A stretch of DNA of 64,000 nucleotides from Paenibacillus campinasensis (GCF_002272015.1 NZ_NPBY01000030.1:62001-126000); one strand, 5' to 3'; shown: positions 17,261 through 25,681, counted from the first letter of the stretch. Made by a program: numbers and translations. Notes: generated by a model from the letters alone, not told the origin.

Positions 17261-17318
17261 ACAAAAATCCCCCGGCAAAAGACATCCGTTCCTGGATCAT
17301 CTTGGCTTGCCGGAGGAC
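17261..17318 (-). terminator. Terminator of the molybdopterin oxidoreductase gene
   Basis: On the minus strand CCTCCGGCAA (17307-17316) pairs with TTGCCGGGGG (17269-17278), followed by ATTTTTG. Confidence 0.6.
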
Positions 17319-17402
17319 TCCAATTTCTTATCGCTTCGAACGTGATAATGCCGCTCACCGCGGCCTGCTTGCCAGCAGCGTCTACTCCATCGATCAGCTG
17401 CC

Positions 17403-19469
17403 TTACGGCTGCCGTTGTACCTCAACCACGGTGGAGAAGAAGGTGGCCCCTTCTCCCATATCCGACAGGCGATCCGGCGTCAGCGCATTCGCGCGCTGCT
17501 TCCGACTCTCCCCTTCCCACCACAGGCCTTGGCTGACCACGGTGCCCGGCAGCATTTTGTCCGTTACCTTCGCCGTTACCTCATACGTGCCGCGATCGTT
17601 GTACACCACAACCTGATCGCCGTCCTCAATCCCCCGCTCATGTGCATCCTCAGGGTGAATCTGGAGCACCGGCTGTTTCTCCAGCTGCTGATGCTTCGGC
17701 ACATTGGCAAAGGTGGAGTTCAGGAAATTATGGTTTGGCGGCGAGATGAACATGAGCGGATATTGGCGTCCCCGCCCGCGCCGCACGCCGTCATATCCCT
17801 CCTTCACCGGGACGTAGCTCGGCAGCGGCGGCAGTCCGGCCGCTTCCAGCTCGGCCGAATACAGCTCGATCTTCCCTGACGGTGTCGGAAGTCTGTCCAG
17901 ATAGGTCGCCAGCGGCGACATATCCAGCTTCACGAACCGCTCCTTCTTCAATCGCTCCAGTGTCACTCCGTTCAAGTACGGATTGTCCGGATAATCGAGC
18001 GCCTGGACAATCATATCTTCCTCTCGCTCGCCGAACGCTTCCTCGTCCAATCCCATCGCTCTGCCGAGCAGGGAGAACAGCTCCACATTGCTTTTGCTCT
18101 CGCCGAGGGCAGGAATAACGGGCTCCTGAAGCTGAACGTACTGATGCCAATACGATGCGTACAGATCCGTATTCTCAAATGAGGAGGTCGCCGGAAGCAC
18201 GATATCCGCATACTTCGCCGTATCGGTCATGAACAGGTCATGGACGACGGTGAACAGATCCTCCCGGGCAAAACCCGCCTGCACTCGCTCTGCATCCGGT
18301 GCCACGACCAGCGGGTTGCTGCAATAGACAAACAACGCTTTGATCGGATGCTCCGTCATCGCCAGCGCTTCACCGATCCGGTTCATATTGATGGTTCGCG
18401 CCTCTGGGTTCGGCCGCAGGTCCGGCCGCTCCAGCGCTTCGCTGTTCATGCTGTTATAGCCGCCGTTCGATTTCGCCGCACCGCCGCCGCGCTTCAGCCA
18501 TTGACCGGTCAGCGCAGGCAGACAGGTGATGCTGCGAACGGTCAAGCCGCCATTGTCATGATGCTGAAGACCGTTGCCAATGTGGATGTAGGATACCGCC
18601 GCACGCCCGTATAGGTCAGCCAGCTTCTCGATATCCGCCACCGGAATGCCGGTAATGCTCGACACGTATTCCGGTGTATAAGAGGCTGCATGCTCCCGGA
18701 GCTGTTCATGCCCCAGCGTATAGCGCTGAAGGAACTCCTCATCCACCAGACCGTCGCGGAACATAATATGCATGATGCCGACAGCCAGCGCAGCATCGGT
18801 GCCCGGGTACAGCGGGATAAACCAGTCGGCCCACTGTCCCGTCTGATTTTTGTGGACGTCGATCACAATGACTTTAGTTCCGCGCTTGCGGGCCTTCTCA
18901 GCCAGCACAACCTGGTGCATGTTGGTGCTCACAATATTGCCGCCCCATACGATGATGACGTCGGCATGCTCCGTATCCTCCGGCACCGTCCCGCCGTTAA
19001 AGCCCATGACCGACTTGAAGCCCGCATTGCCTGCGGAATTACAGATCGTCTGCTTCAATTGACTCGCGCCAAGCGCGTTGAAAAAACGCCGGTCCATGCC
19101 GTCCACACTCAGAATGCCCATGTTCCCATAGAAGCTGTATGGCAGGATGCTTTCCGGACCATACTGCGCGATCAAGGCCTTGAACCGCTCTGTAATTTCC
19201 CGAATCGCCTCGTCCCAGCTGATTCGCTCAAAGGCGCCTTCGCCTTTCGCGCCTGTCCGCCGGAGCGGATACAGGACGCGCTCGGGATGGTATATGCGGT
19301 GTGTCATATGGCGGACTTTGTTACAGATGGCCCCCTTGGTAATCGGATGCTCCGGATTGCCTGTAACCTTCACGATTTTCCCGTTCTCTTTATGCAGCAG
19401 AAGGCCGCATGTATCCGGACAATCCAGCGGGCAAACCGCCGGAAACACGCCGTTTTCCTGTTGAATCAT
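17403..19469 (-). CDS. Molybdopterin-dependent oxidoreductase, YoaE/YyaE-like
   Basis: A 688-residue DMSO-reductase-family enzyme. The N-terminal 4Fe-4S site is Cys13, Cys17, Cys21 and Cys49 (CPLDCPDTC). The central bis-MGD domains follow (ADVIIVWGGNIVSTNMHQ), and the C-terminal molybdopterin dinucleotide-binding barrel has NSTFANVPKHQ and IHPEDAHERGIEDGDQV. The Mo ligand should lie near TICNSAGNAG (Cys143 or Ser145); I cannot decide which. There is no twin-arginine signal and no iron-sulfur or membrane subunit next to it, so it looks like a stand-alone cytoplasmic enzyme. ATG at 19469 follows GGGAGAGG. The reaction is unknown; the FNT channel upstream hints at formate or nitrite. The torD-like gene, moaA and mobA may serve it. 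Confidence 0.9.
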   Translation of the reverse strand: MIQQENGVFPAVCPLDCPDTCGLLLHKENGKIVKVTGNPEHPITKGAICNKVRHMTHRIYHPERVLYPLRRTGAKGEGAFERISWDEAIREITERFKALIAQYGPESILPYSFYGNMGILSVDGMDRRFFNALGASQLKQTICNSAGNAGFKSVMGFNGGTVPEDTEHADVIIVWGGNIVSTNMHQVVLAEKARKRGTKVIVIDVHKNQTGQWADWFIPLYPGTDAALAVGIMHIMFRDGLVDEEFLQRYTLGHEQLREHAASYTPEYVSSITGIPVADIEKLADLYGRAAVSYIHIGNGLQHHDNGGLTVRSITCLPALTGQWLKRGGGAAKSNGGYNSMNSEALERPDLRPNPEARTINMNRIGEALAMTEHPIKALFVYCSNPLVVAPDAERVQAGFAREDLFTVVHDLFMTDTAKYADIVLPATSSFENTDLYASYWHQYVQLQEPVIPALGESKSNVELFSLLGRAMGLDEEAFGEREEDMIVQALDYPDNPYLNGVTLERLKKERFVKLDMSPLATYLDRLPTPSGKIELYSAELEAAGLPPLPSYVPVKEGYDGVRRGRGRQYPLMFISPPNHNFLNSTFANVPKHQQLEKQPVLQIHPEDAHERGIEDGDQVVVYNDRGTYEVTAKVTDKMLPGTVVSQGLWWEGESRKQRANALTPDRLSDMGEGATFFSTVVEVQRQP

Positions 19470-19670
19470 TTCGTCCTCTCCCTTCGGCACGTCTGCATGT
19501 GATCTTTCTTAATCTTAAAGGGAGCCGATGTATTCGTAAAGTTCCGGCTTCTGATAACTTTTCGATTGGCGATGTTTCACCTCTCCAATCCGCGGGTATA
19601 TTCATAACAAGAGCAAGGATGAGGAACCCAGACCCTCCCTGTCCTTGCCATATCATGGACCACTCCCAAA
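19470..19670 (-). other. Long leader with inverted repeats before the molybdopterin oxidoreductase
   Basis: About 200 non-coding bases. Short inverted repeats occur at 19564-19590 (GATTGG/CCAATC) and at 19523-19549 (AGCCG/CGGCT). I could not find a convincing promoter or match this to a known riboswitch such as the Moco RNA by eye. Confidence 0.35.
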
Positions 19671-19718
19671 AAATTCGCCATGCTGTGTCTCCTCCCCCGA
19701 GACCTGCATGGCGAATTT
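19666..19718 (-). terminator. Terminator of the FNT channel gene
   Basis: A perfect 13-bp stem (19671-19683 with 19706-19718, GCATGGCGAATTT) with an inner GTCTC/GAGAC helix, followed by a T run on the minus strand. It separates the FNT gene from the oxidoreductase transcript. Confidence 0.8.
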
Positions 19719-19837
19719 GTTGTTTGCGTTTCCAATCTGTGGCTATGTGTGGAACGATATCTCGTGAGTGTCTCGCCAGCCTCAAGGAAAGCCTCACGGA
19801 TAACCCCGTAACGCTCCGGCTGCCTTGGCACTTTCGT

Positions 19838-20665
19838 TCACCCGGCCTTGTTGCTGTAACTCTCCTGCTGCTGGCTGGTACGGGTCACCGGGGAACGCCC
19901 AGCCCGCAAATATACGCTGGCGTAGGCTGCACCTACAAATACAGCTCCACCGACCAGATTTCCGAGCCATACCGGAATAAAGTTGAGAATATATTCACCC
20001 CAGCTGTAGTAGCCCTCGAATATGGCAGCCGGAATGAGGAACATGTTGGCGACAACGTGCTGAAAGCCGATCGCTACAAACGCCATCGTCGGAAACCAGA
20101 TGCCGAGGATTTTGCCGCTGATCTGGGATGAGCCGTAGCACAGCCACACCGCCAGTGCGACAAGCCAGTTGCAGCCGACGCCAGACCAGAACGCCTGCAA
20201 GAAGCTGTCCTCCAGCTTATGCCCCGCCAGATCGACGACTTTATCCAAATAAATCCCGCTGCCGGTAAGACCGGTGACATGACCGAAGAAATAAGCGACA
20301 AACACAGCCCCGACAAAATTGCTGACGGTGACCAGCAGCAGGTTCCGAAGCCACTCCGTGGTTGAAATCCGTCCGACCAGCCGCGCCAGCGATACGGCCA
20401 TCATATTGCCGGTCAGCAGTTCTCCGCCAGCCAGCAGCACCAGAATAAGACCAACCGGGAACACGGCCGCCCCGATCAGTCCCGTTATCGTCCCCCAATG
20501 CTCAGGCGCTCCCGCCATGACACGAATCGCCAGCAGGTAGCCGAGTGCGATAAACGCGCCGGCTAAGAAGCCCAGCACCACCACCGCTCCTGCTGAATTT
20601 CGCGCTTTGGCCGTTCCATTATCTGCGGTAATGCCTGCGATCTCCTGAGGCTTATAATAGGACAT
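19838..20665 (-). CDS. Formate/nitrite transporter (FNT/FocA family)
   Basis: A 275-residue pentameric channel subunit with six predicted helices. FNT signatures are LAGGELLTGNMMAV at about residues 78-91 and the second half-repeat with GVGCNWLVALAVWL and GFQHVVANMFLIP, which contains the central pore histidine. It moves formate, nitrite or related anions across the membrane. In B. subtilis the YrhG member is associated with formate metabolism. It lies upstream of the molybdopterin oxidoreductase on the same strand but is separated from it by a strong terminator. Its promoter has a good -10, a poor -35 and an FNR-like site near -42, suggesting activation under oxygen limitation. Confidence 0.93.
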   Translation of the reverse strand: MSYYKPQEIAGITADNGTAKARNSAGAVVVLGFLAGAFIALGYLLAIRVMAGAPEHWGTITGLIGAAVFPVGLILVLLAGGELLTGNMMAVSLARLVGRISTTEWLRNLLLVTVSNFVGAVFVAYFFGHVTGLTGSGIYLDKVVDLAGHKLEDSFLQAFWSGVGCNWLVALAVWLCYGSSQISGKILGIWFPTMAFVAIGFQHVVANMFLIPAAIFEGYYSWGEYILNFIPVWLGNLVGGAVFVGAAYASVYLRAGRSPVTRTSQQQESYSNKAG

Positions 20666-20721
20666 GCACGCTCTCTCCCTTCGCTCCCTGCCTGCAAGCA
20701 GGAAGCCCTCCTAATACAGCT

Positions 20722-20765
20722 ATTGTATCGCAGGAGCCCTTGACCCGAACGTAACCTAGATCACG
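20722..20765 (-). promoter_or_regulatory. Candidate FNR-dependent promoter of the FNT gene
   Basis: On the minus strand TACAAT (20722-20727) has no good -35. Instead CGTGATCTAGGTTACG (20750-20765) matches TGTGA-N6-TCACA at 7 of 10 positions and is centred about 42 bases upstream of the predicted start, the class II activator position. Confidence 0.4.
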
Positions 20766-20828
20766 CTGCATGTGGAGAGCAGCCGTGTGCACGAGCGCTG
20801 ATCGCCATCGAAGCCTCCGGTTCATATG

Positions 20829-20869
20829 AAAAAGGCCACCGGCGCCCAGTTGGACTGGCGACGGTGACC
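20829..20869 (-). terminator. Terminator of the NADH oxidase gene
   Basis: A long imperfect stem on the minus strand (GGTCACCGTCGCCAGT with ACTGGGCGCCGGTGGCC) followed by five T. Confidence 0.75.
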
Positions 20870-20884
20870 TCCCTTGTGCATCGG

Positions 20885-22246
20885 TCAGACATGCATCGGC
20901 GTATTCACTTCGATCGGCGGGAGCGCCTGAAGTCCAGCGCTGTTCAAGTAGTTCCACGGTTTGTTGTAATGCGGCTGGAAGAAGAAATCAACAAATGCGA
21001 GCTGGTCTATCGTCATCCGGTTTTGGATGCACACCGACAGCGTGTTGATCGATTGGGTCAAGTCCGCTCTCGAAATGACCTGCGCCCCCAGCAGCCGCCG
21101 AGTGTCCCGGTCATACACTACCTTCAGCGTCACCTCTTCAGCCGTCGGCATAAACTCCGGACGGTAATGATCATGGATGGTCACAGCCTCTATAGCGATC
21201 TCCTCATCCTTGGCCGCCCCTTCGGTCAGCCCGGTCGAGGCAATATTATGCTCGTAAATTTTAAGACCCGAGGTGCCCTGGGTGCCCATATACGGTGTCG
21301 TGCGCTTGACCAGATTGCGCGCCACCAGCGTTCCCATCCGCACCGCGTTGGTGGCAAGCGGAATGTACATCATTTTTCCGGTAGGATTGTACAGAACCGA
21401 GCAGCAGTCCCCGGCAGCGAACACATCCTCCTTGCTCGTCTGCATGTACGAATCGACGACGATGGCGCCATTCGGAAGCATATCCACTTGGCCTTTAAGC
21501 AGCTCGGTGTTCGGCCGGAAGCCGATGCACAGAATCACCAGATCGGTAACAATCTCACCTTGATCCGTAATCACCTTACTCACTTTGCCGTCAGTTCCCT
21601 CGAAGGCTTTTACCGTTTGTCCGAGGGCCATTTCAATCCCTTTTTCACGGAAGGAATCTTCGATTTTACCACTGAATTCCGGGTCCAGATATTTGTTCAG
21701 GATCCGGTCGGCGCTGTCGATCAGCGTCACCTGCTTGCCATTCATCTCAAAGGCTTCCACGAGCTCAACCCCGATATATCCGGCGCCTACGACCGTGATA
21801 TGCTTCGCGTCTTTGGCCTTTTCGATGATGGTGTTGGAATGATTATAGTTTTTGCAGAGCAAAATATTGTCTAAATCGATACCGTCAAGCTTCGGCACAA
21901 TCGGCCAGGAGCCGGTCGTTACAATCAGCTTGTCATACGTATCCTCAAACGTCTCGCCGGTGTCCAAGTTTTTCACTTGCAGCTTTTTCCGGTCCGTATC
22001 GACCGCCAGGATGTCATGACGCATTCTCGTGGTGACGCCCAATTCATCCAGCTTCTGCGGCGAAGAATAGAACAAGCCGTGAGGGTCCTTTACGACACCG
22101 CCGACATACAATGCAATCCCGCAGGACAGAAAGGAAATATTATCATTACGCTCGTAGACGACAATTTCAGCATCCGGATACAAGTGGGCCGTGTTGACAA
22201 TAGCGGACGTTCCTGCGTGGGTACAGCCAATAACAGCGATTTTCAT
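20885..22246 (-). CDS. nox: NADH oxidase, water-forming (CoA-disulfide-reductase family)
   Basis: A 453-residue flavoprotein. The N-terminal FAD-binding fold starts MKIAVIGCTHAGTSAI; the redox-active cysteine is Cys42 in SFLSCGIALYVGG. A second nucleotide-binding fold for NADH is HITVVGAGYIGVELVEAF, and the FAD contact is VFAAGDCCSV. Single Cys42 plus this layout fits Nox-2-type enzymes that reduce oxygen to water and regenerate NAD+; a CoA-disulfide reductase is the main alternative. GAGGAGGA precedes the ATG. The promoter contains three Rex/FNR-like palindromes, one exactly in the spacer, so expression should respond to the NADH/NAD+ ratio or to oxygen. Confidence 0.9.
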   Translation of the reverse strand: MKIAVIGCTHAGTSAIVNTAHLYPDAEIVVYERNDNISFLSCGIALYVGGVVKDPHGLFYSSPQKLDELGVTTRMRHDILAVDTDRKKLQVKNLDTGETFEDTYDKLIVTTGSWPIVPKLDGIDLDNILLCKNYNHSNTIIEKAKDAKHITVVGAGYIGVELVEAFEMNGKQVTLIDSADRILNKYLDPEFSGKIEDSFREKGIEMALGQTVKAFEGTDGKVSKVITDQGEIVTDLVILCIGFRPNTELLKGQVDMLPNGAIVVDSYMQTSKEDVFAAGDCCSVLYNPTGKMMYIPLATNAVRMGTLVARNLVKRTTPYMGTQGTSGLKIYEHNIASTGLTEGAAKDEEIAIEAVTIHDHYRPEFMPTAEEVTLKVVYDRDTRRLLGAQVISRADLTQSINTLSVCIQNRMTIDQLAFVDFFFQPHYNKPWNYLNSAGLQALPPIEVNTPMHV

Positions 22247-22353
22247 TGTTGTTCCTCCTCGTGGTAATGCTTCGTATTGGTTTAAGATGAACGGTTTTGC
22301 TGCGAATCATGCTGGACAGTGACAAGTGTTCTCTGGAAAAGTGACTGTTCATA

Positions 22354-22371
22354 TTGTGAATTGTTTCACTT
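22354..22371. promoter_or_regulatory. Rex-like operator 1 of nox
   Basis: TTGTGAATTGTTTCACTT matches TTGTGAA-N4-TTCACAA at 12 of 14 positions and lies just downstream of the predicted start. Confidence 0.6.
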
Positions 22372-22382
22372 GAATTGCTTTT

Positions 22383-22411
22383 ATTATAATGTGATCAATT
22401 TCACAAATCAA
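22383..22411 (-). promoter_or_regulatory. Sigma-A promoter of nox
   Basis: On the minus strand TTGATT (22406-22411), a 17-base spacer and a perfect TATAAT (22383-22388), predicting a start near 22376. Confidence 0.75.
22389..22406. promoter_or_regulatory. Rex/FNR-like operator 2 of nox
   Basis: ATGTGATCAATTTCACAA fills the whole spacer between -35 and -10. It matches the Rex consensus at 12 of 14 positions and also the FNR pattern TGTGA-N6-TCACA exactly. Confidence 0.65.
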
Positions 22412-22435
22412 GCTGTTTTTATGTTTGGTCACATA

Positions 22436-22453
22436 TTGTTCATTTTTTCACAA
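22436..22453. promoter_or_regulatory. Rex-like operator 3 of nox
   Basis: TTGTTCATTTTTTCACAA has a perfect right half (TTCACAA) and a 5-of-7 left half. It is centred about 68 bases upstream of the predicted start. The rest of this 480-base gap (22454-22640) shows nothing I can assign. Confidence 0.45.
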
Positions 22454-22644
22454 TGAAAAAGAGAGCGATCGCGTTGACAATCCTACAACGAGTGGCAATA
22501 CCGCTTTGTATATCACTCCTCCCTCCCGTTCCAGCTGTTATCGGGTAATTAATCCGTTTCCCCGGCAGATCCAGCTATAAATCCAGGCCGTCCAGGGCAT
22601 ATTAGAAACTGCTGTGACAGCAGAAAGAGGGATCTCCTGCAAAA

Positions 22645-22692
22645 TTAAAAAAGGTCTGCCCGGGCCGGGCTTCCCCGGACCGCAACAGACCT
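22645..22692 (-). terminator. Terminator of the glutathione peroxidase gene
   Basis: AGGTCTG and CAGACCT arms enclose a GC-rich loop with further pairing; TTTTTT follows on the minus strand. Confidence 0.8.
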
Positions 22693-22726
22693 GCTCTATC
22701 TTAGTATTAATTACCTTTCGCCAGCC

Positions 22727-23206
22727 TTATCCCAGCAACGATTCCACCGTGCTTCGCATCGACTCCGGCGTCTCTCTTGGCTCAAAGCGTGCAGCCACCC
22801 TTCCTTCACGATCCACCAAAAATTTGGTGAAGTTCCAGGCGATTTCATCGCTCTCCTGCGGCCCCGGCTGCTCAGCCTTCAAATATTGAAATAGCGGGTG
22901 CGCATGGCTGCCGTTGACATCGATTTTAGCGAAAATCGGAAATGTTACGCCATAGTTCAGCTGGCAGAACGACGCGGCTTGCTCGCTTGTTCCCGGCTCC
23001 TGACCCCCAAATTGGTTGCATGGGAAGCCCAAAACGACAAGGCCGCGATCCCCGTATTCCTCATACAGCTTCTGCAGGTCGCCATATTGCGGCGTAAGGC
23101 CGCATTCGCTGGCCGTATTGGCGATCACCAGCACTTTGCCTTTATAATCGGCAAGCGAAATCGCATTACCCTTCGTATCCTCAGCGGTGTAATCGTAAAC
23201 AGACAT
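22727..23206 (-). CDS. bsaA: Glutathione peroxidase family thiol peroxidase (BsaA-like)
   Basis: A 159-residue thioredoxin-fold peroxidase. The peroxidatic cysteine is Cys35 in NTASECGLTPQ. The family segments LGFPCNQFGGQEPG (with the active-site Gln and the likely resolving Cys) and WNFTKFLVDREG (with the active-site Trp/Asn) are intact. Bacterial members use thioredoxin rather than glutathione and are cytoplasmic. AAAGGAGG precedes the ATG. It follows the nox gene on the same strand but has its own 5' region; both enzymes remove oxidants. No PerR box was evident in front of it. Confidence 0.92.
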   Translation of the reverse strand: MSVYDYTAEDTKGNAISLADYKGKVLVIANTASECGLTPQYGDLQKLYEEYGDRGLVVLGFPCNQFGGQEPGTSEQAASFCQLNYGVTFPIFAKIDVNGSHAHPLFQYLKAEQPGPQESDEIAWNFTKFLVDREGRVAARFEPRETPESMRSTVESLLG

Positions 23207-23388
23207 TTTTGTTTCCTCCTTTTCTTAACCTTACTTCTCCTAGTCAGAACCCTTCCTTACCTATCCTTCATCATACCGGAACCGTTGCCGGAATCCAAAT
23301 GCGCCAACACGCCCGATATGGATATATTCCTACGCTTGTACTATGATATTATTGCTGTAATTCTATCTCGCAAGCGGAGGAATCGATT

Positions 23389-23922
23389 GTGAAATTATAC
23401 CCCGAATTATTCCTTACTCCCTGGCATGCCGGTGTGCTCCTGGTGACGGTGCTTGCCTTACTCGCCTTGATCATCGGAAAGTATGACAGCAAGACTATCG
23501 TGAAACACACGCTTGTTTCATCGCTCATCGCTTATGCTTTTCTTACCTTCGTGCTCATGCTTGTCATGCAGGAACCGATGTACAAAAAAGAAACGATGGT
23601 CTCTGCACTTGACAATGAATATGCAAAACAAGAGGCCAAGTGGAATCCGAATACGGGCGATCAAGTCGCGCTTTACGTGGGCGCCTTCGTTAATGAAGGA
23701 AATGTTGAGCTTCTGGTGTATGCCGGCAACTATGACAGCAGCCAGCCGTTCCAAGGTGACATCACCGTATCGCTGCAGGACCATGACAACCAGGAAGTAT
23801 TTACGAAAACGTACGAGAATATCACCCTTCAACCGGGAGAGAAGAAACAGATCGAGCGAACCCGGACGGAACAGCCGATGGACACATACCGGTTCGGGTA
23901 CGAGACACGCCCCTACAAGTAA
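23389..23922 (+). CDS. Uncharacterised two-helix membrane protein
   Basis: A 177-residue protein with two hydrophobic helices at about residues 14-30 and 39-60, then an extracytoplasmic domain of about 115 residues that looks beta-rich (DQVALYVGAFVNEGNVELLVYAG, DITVSLQDHD). The repeated short strands could form an immunoglobulin-like or cell-surface domain, but I do not recognise a family. The start is a GTG at 23389 behind GGAGGA. It is convergent with the next membrane protein and shares a terminator with it. Confidence 0.75.
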   Translation: MKLYPELFLTPWHAGVLLVTVLALLALIIGKYDSKTIVKHTLVSSLIAYAFLTFVLMLVMQEPMYKKETMVSALDNEYAKQEAKWNPNTGDQVALYVGAFVNEGNVELLVYAGNYDSSQPFQGDITVSLQDHDNQEVFTKTYENITLQPGEKKQIERTRTEQPMDTYRFGYETRPYK

Positions 23923-23925
23923 CAA

Positions 23926-23982
23926 GGAGGCCAGGCGATCCGGAGGACCGCTGAAGCGGTGCATCCGGACGTCTGGCCTCTT
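23926..23982. terminator. Bidirectional terminator between two membrane-protein genes
   Basis: GAGGCCAG at 23927-23934 pairs with CTGGCCTC at 23973-23980, with inner pairs GATCCGG/TCCGGAC and CCGCT/AGCGG. Confidence 0.65.
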
Positions 23983-23993
23983 CCCCATCCGTA

Positions 23994-25172
23994 TTATGAA
24001 GGAACGCCGGAATCATCGGCATGCTTCCTGCCCTCTCTCAAGCTTCTGATCGAACGGACGATCACATAAATAACGCTCAGCAGAAGTGGGGAAAAGACCG
24101 ATATGCCCAGCAACATAGAGCTGGCGACATACGACGGGTCTGTTTCCACTTCGGAGGTGTCTACGAACAAAAAACTGATCAGCGATACAACCGCATAAAT
24201 CAGGATTTGCGGCCATTTCATCCATTTGACAAGCAAGAAAAACAACAGTCCGCAAACCCCGATCAACAGCAAGGGAAGTGCCAGCCCTTCCGGATTGATC
24301 TTTCCTTCTGCGGCCAGCCTCACCACCAACAAGCCTCCTGCATACTGCAGGGGAAAGACCAGCCAGGCAAGCCGGCCGATGCCTGGAAAGGCCCGCCGCT
24401 TCTTCTGTTCCTCCTTCAGACGCTGCCGCTGCTCCTCAGGCGGACGCTGCTTCGCAGCCTCTTCTGCCTGCTGCTGGGTAATCTTCGCCATGTACGGACG
24501 ATACGCCACGTCAATGTTGCCGTCAAACCTGGCTCGCTCCAGATGAATATCCCCTGATAGCTCCTCCGGGACATCGCCAACATAATAATCGCACAGCGAC
24601 GTTACACTCGTTAGCCATAGCGGCTTCTCTTCCTTGGCGACAATCTCCAGCCAGCGGTTGGCCTCCACCACATTCGTAAACGGAATGGCCAGCATCTGCC
24701 GCTGAAATTGATGATGATGTACAAGATACAGCATGGGCAGAAGCTCCAGCTGCTGCAGCGGTTCATTCAGCTTCGTGGGCCTGTAGGTGTAATTGTAGTG
24801 AAACACATGCATGCCATAATACAGCTCGGTGACCGCTGATAGCGGGACAACCCCTTCCTTCTTCTCCCTGACTTTGGGGTCCCAAACGGTGTACTCCACT
24901 CTGTCATCGTACAACAGGTATTCACTGAGATGCGTATTCACCCATATTCGGCCCTGCAAGGCACTTAACACTTTTCTGAAAATATAAACGCCGAGCGGAA
25001 TGGCCAGCAATGTTAAATAGATGCCGATTGACGGAAACATCACGACCAGAAACAGCGGGCCAATCATGAGTCCGGCACCGATCAACAGCCCGATAACGTA
25101 TACGCTAAAGGTCAGTACCCACCATTGGGGCCTCATTTTCCGTTCCTTTTGCTCCAGTAGAATCTCGGACAT
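23994..25172 (-). CDS. Uncharacterised polytopic membrane protein
   Basis: A 392-residue protein. Two helices at about residues 17-65 are followed by a soluble region of some 200 residues that includes a PH-like stretch (EYLLYDDRVEYTVWDPKVR then EGVVPLSAVTELYYG), resembling membrane-associated bPH domains. A charged Gln/Glu/Lys-rich segment lies near residues 235-265, followed by four C-terminal helices. I do not recognise a named family. AAGGAG lies before the ATG. No operon partner is evident; its function is unknown. Confidence 0.75.
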   Translation of the reverse strand: MSEILLEQKERKMRPQWWVLTFSVYVIGLLIGAGLMIGPLFLVVMFPSIGIYLTLLAIPLGVYIFRKVLSALQGRIWVNTHLSEYLLYDDRVEYTVWDPKVREKKEGVVPLSAVTELYYGMHVFHYNYTYRPTKLNEPLQQLELLPMLYLVHHHQFQRQMLAIPFTNVVEANRWLEIVAKEEKPLWLTSVTSLCDYYVGDVPEELSGDIHLERARFDGNIDVAYRPYMAKITQQQAEEAAKQRPPEEQRQRLKEEQKKRRAFPGIGRLAWLVFPLQYAGGLLVVRLAAEGKINPEGLALPLLLIGVCGLLFFLLVKWMKWPQILIYAVVSLISFLFVDTSEVETDPSYVASSMLLGISVFSPLLLSVIYVIVRSIRSLREGRKHADDSGVPS

Positions 25173-25282
25173 TCAGGCAACTCCTTTTGATCTAAAATAT
25201 AGATTTCCATACATCCGCTTTACACTATAAGTGATTATATAATGGAACTGATAAAAAATGGATACTTTGAAGCGATGAAACG

Positions 25283-25319
25283 AAAAAACCCCTTTCCCGG
25301 ATCCATCCCGGAAAGGGGT
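25283..25319 (-). terminator. Terminator of the DUF3243 gene
   Basis: ACCCCTTTC and GAAAGGGGT arms with inner CCGG pairs, followed by TTTTTT on the minus strand. Confidence 0.85.
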
Positions 25320-25330
25320 CATACAGCGTC

Positions 25331-25681
25331 TTAATGGGATTGGCGACGCTCGGCCAGCTTCACCAGCATATGAGCCAGCTTGTGCCGCTCCTCCTGGGAG
25401 CCGACCTTCCACAGTTCCTGCAGCAGCTTCTCCTCCGCATTGCGCGGTTCCTCGTTCTCGGCCAGGTAGCCTGCCACCTTCTCAGCAGCCTGTGCCAGCT
25501 GTTCCTCGCCAAGCCCGATGTTCTGGGCCAGCTGAATTCGCTTGCTCAAATACGATTGAAACGAATCAAAGTTGGCCAGAATCCGTTCCTTCTCCCCTTC
25601 ATCAATGCGATCGATGGCATCATCGACCTTATTGACATCCAGTTCACCATTCTTGTTGACGACATGATTATGCTCGGACAT
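25331..25681 (-). CDS. DUF3243 domain protein (YmfJ-like)
   Basis: A 116-residue soluble helical protein. The segment FDSFQSYLSKRIQLAQNIGLGEEQL and the C-terminal KLLQELWKVGSQEERHKLAHMLVKLA match the DUF3243 family common in spore-forming Bacilli, whose role is unknown. The N-terminal 25 residues are polar and probably disordered. AAAGGAGG precedes the ATG at good spacing. It is transcribed alone and ends at a strong terminator. Confidence 0.87.
   Translation of the reverse strand: MSEHNHVVNKNGELDVNKVDDAIDRIDEGEKERILANFDSFQSYLSKRIQLAQNIGLGEEQLAQAAEKVAGYLAENEEPRNAEEKLLQELWKVGSQEERHKLAHMLVKLAERRQSH

Noticed and set aside
20864..21874. A 336-codon open frame on the plus strand antisense to nox
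   Set aside because: The NADH oxidase has all its cofactor motifs; the antisense frame has none.
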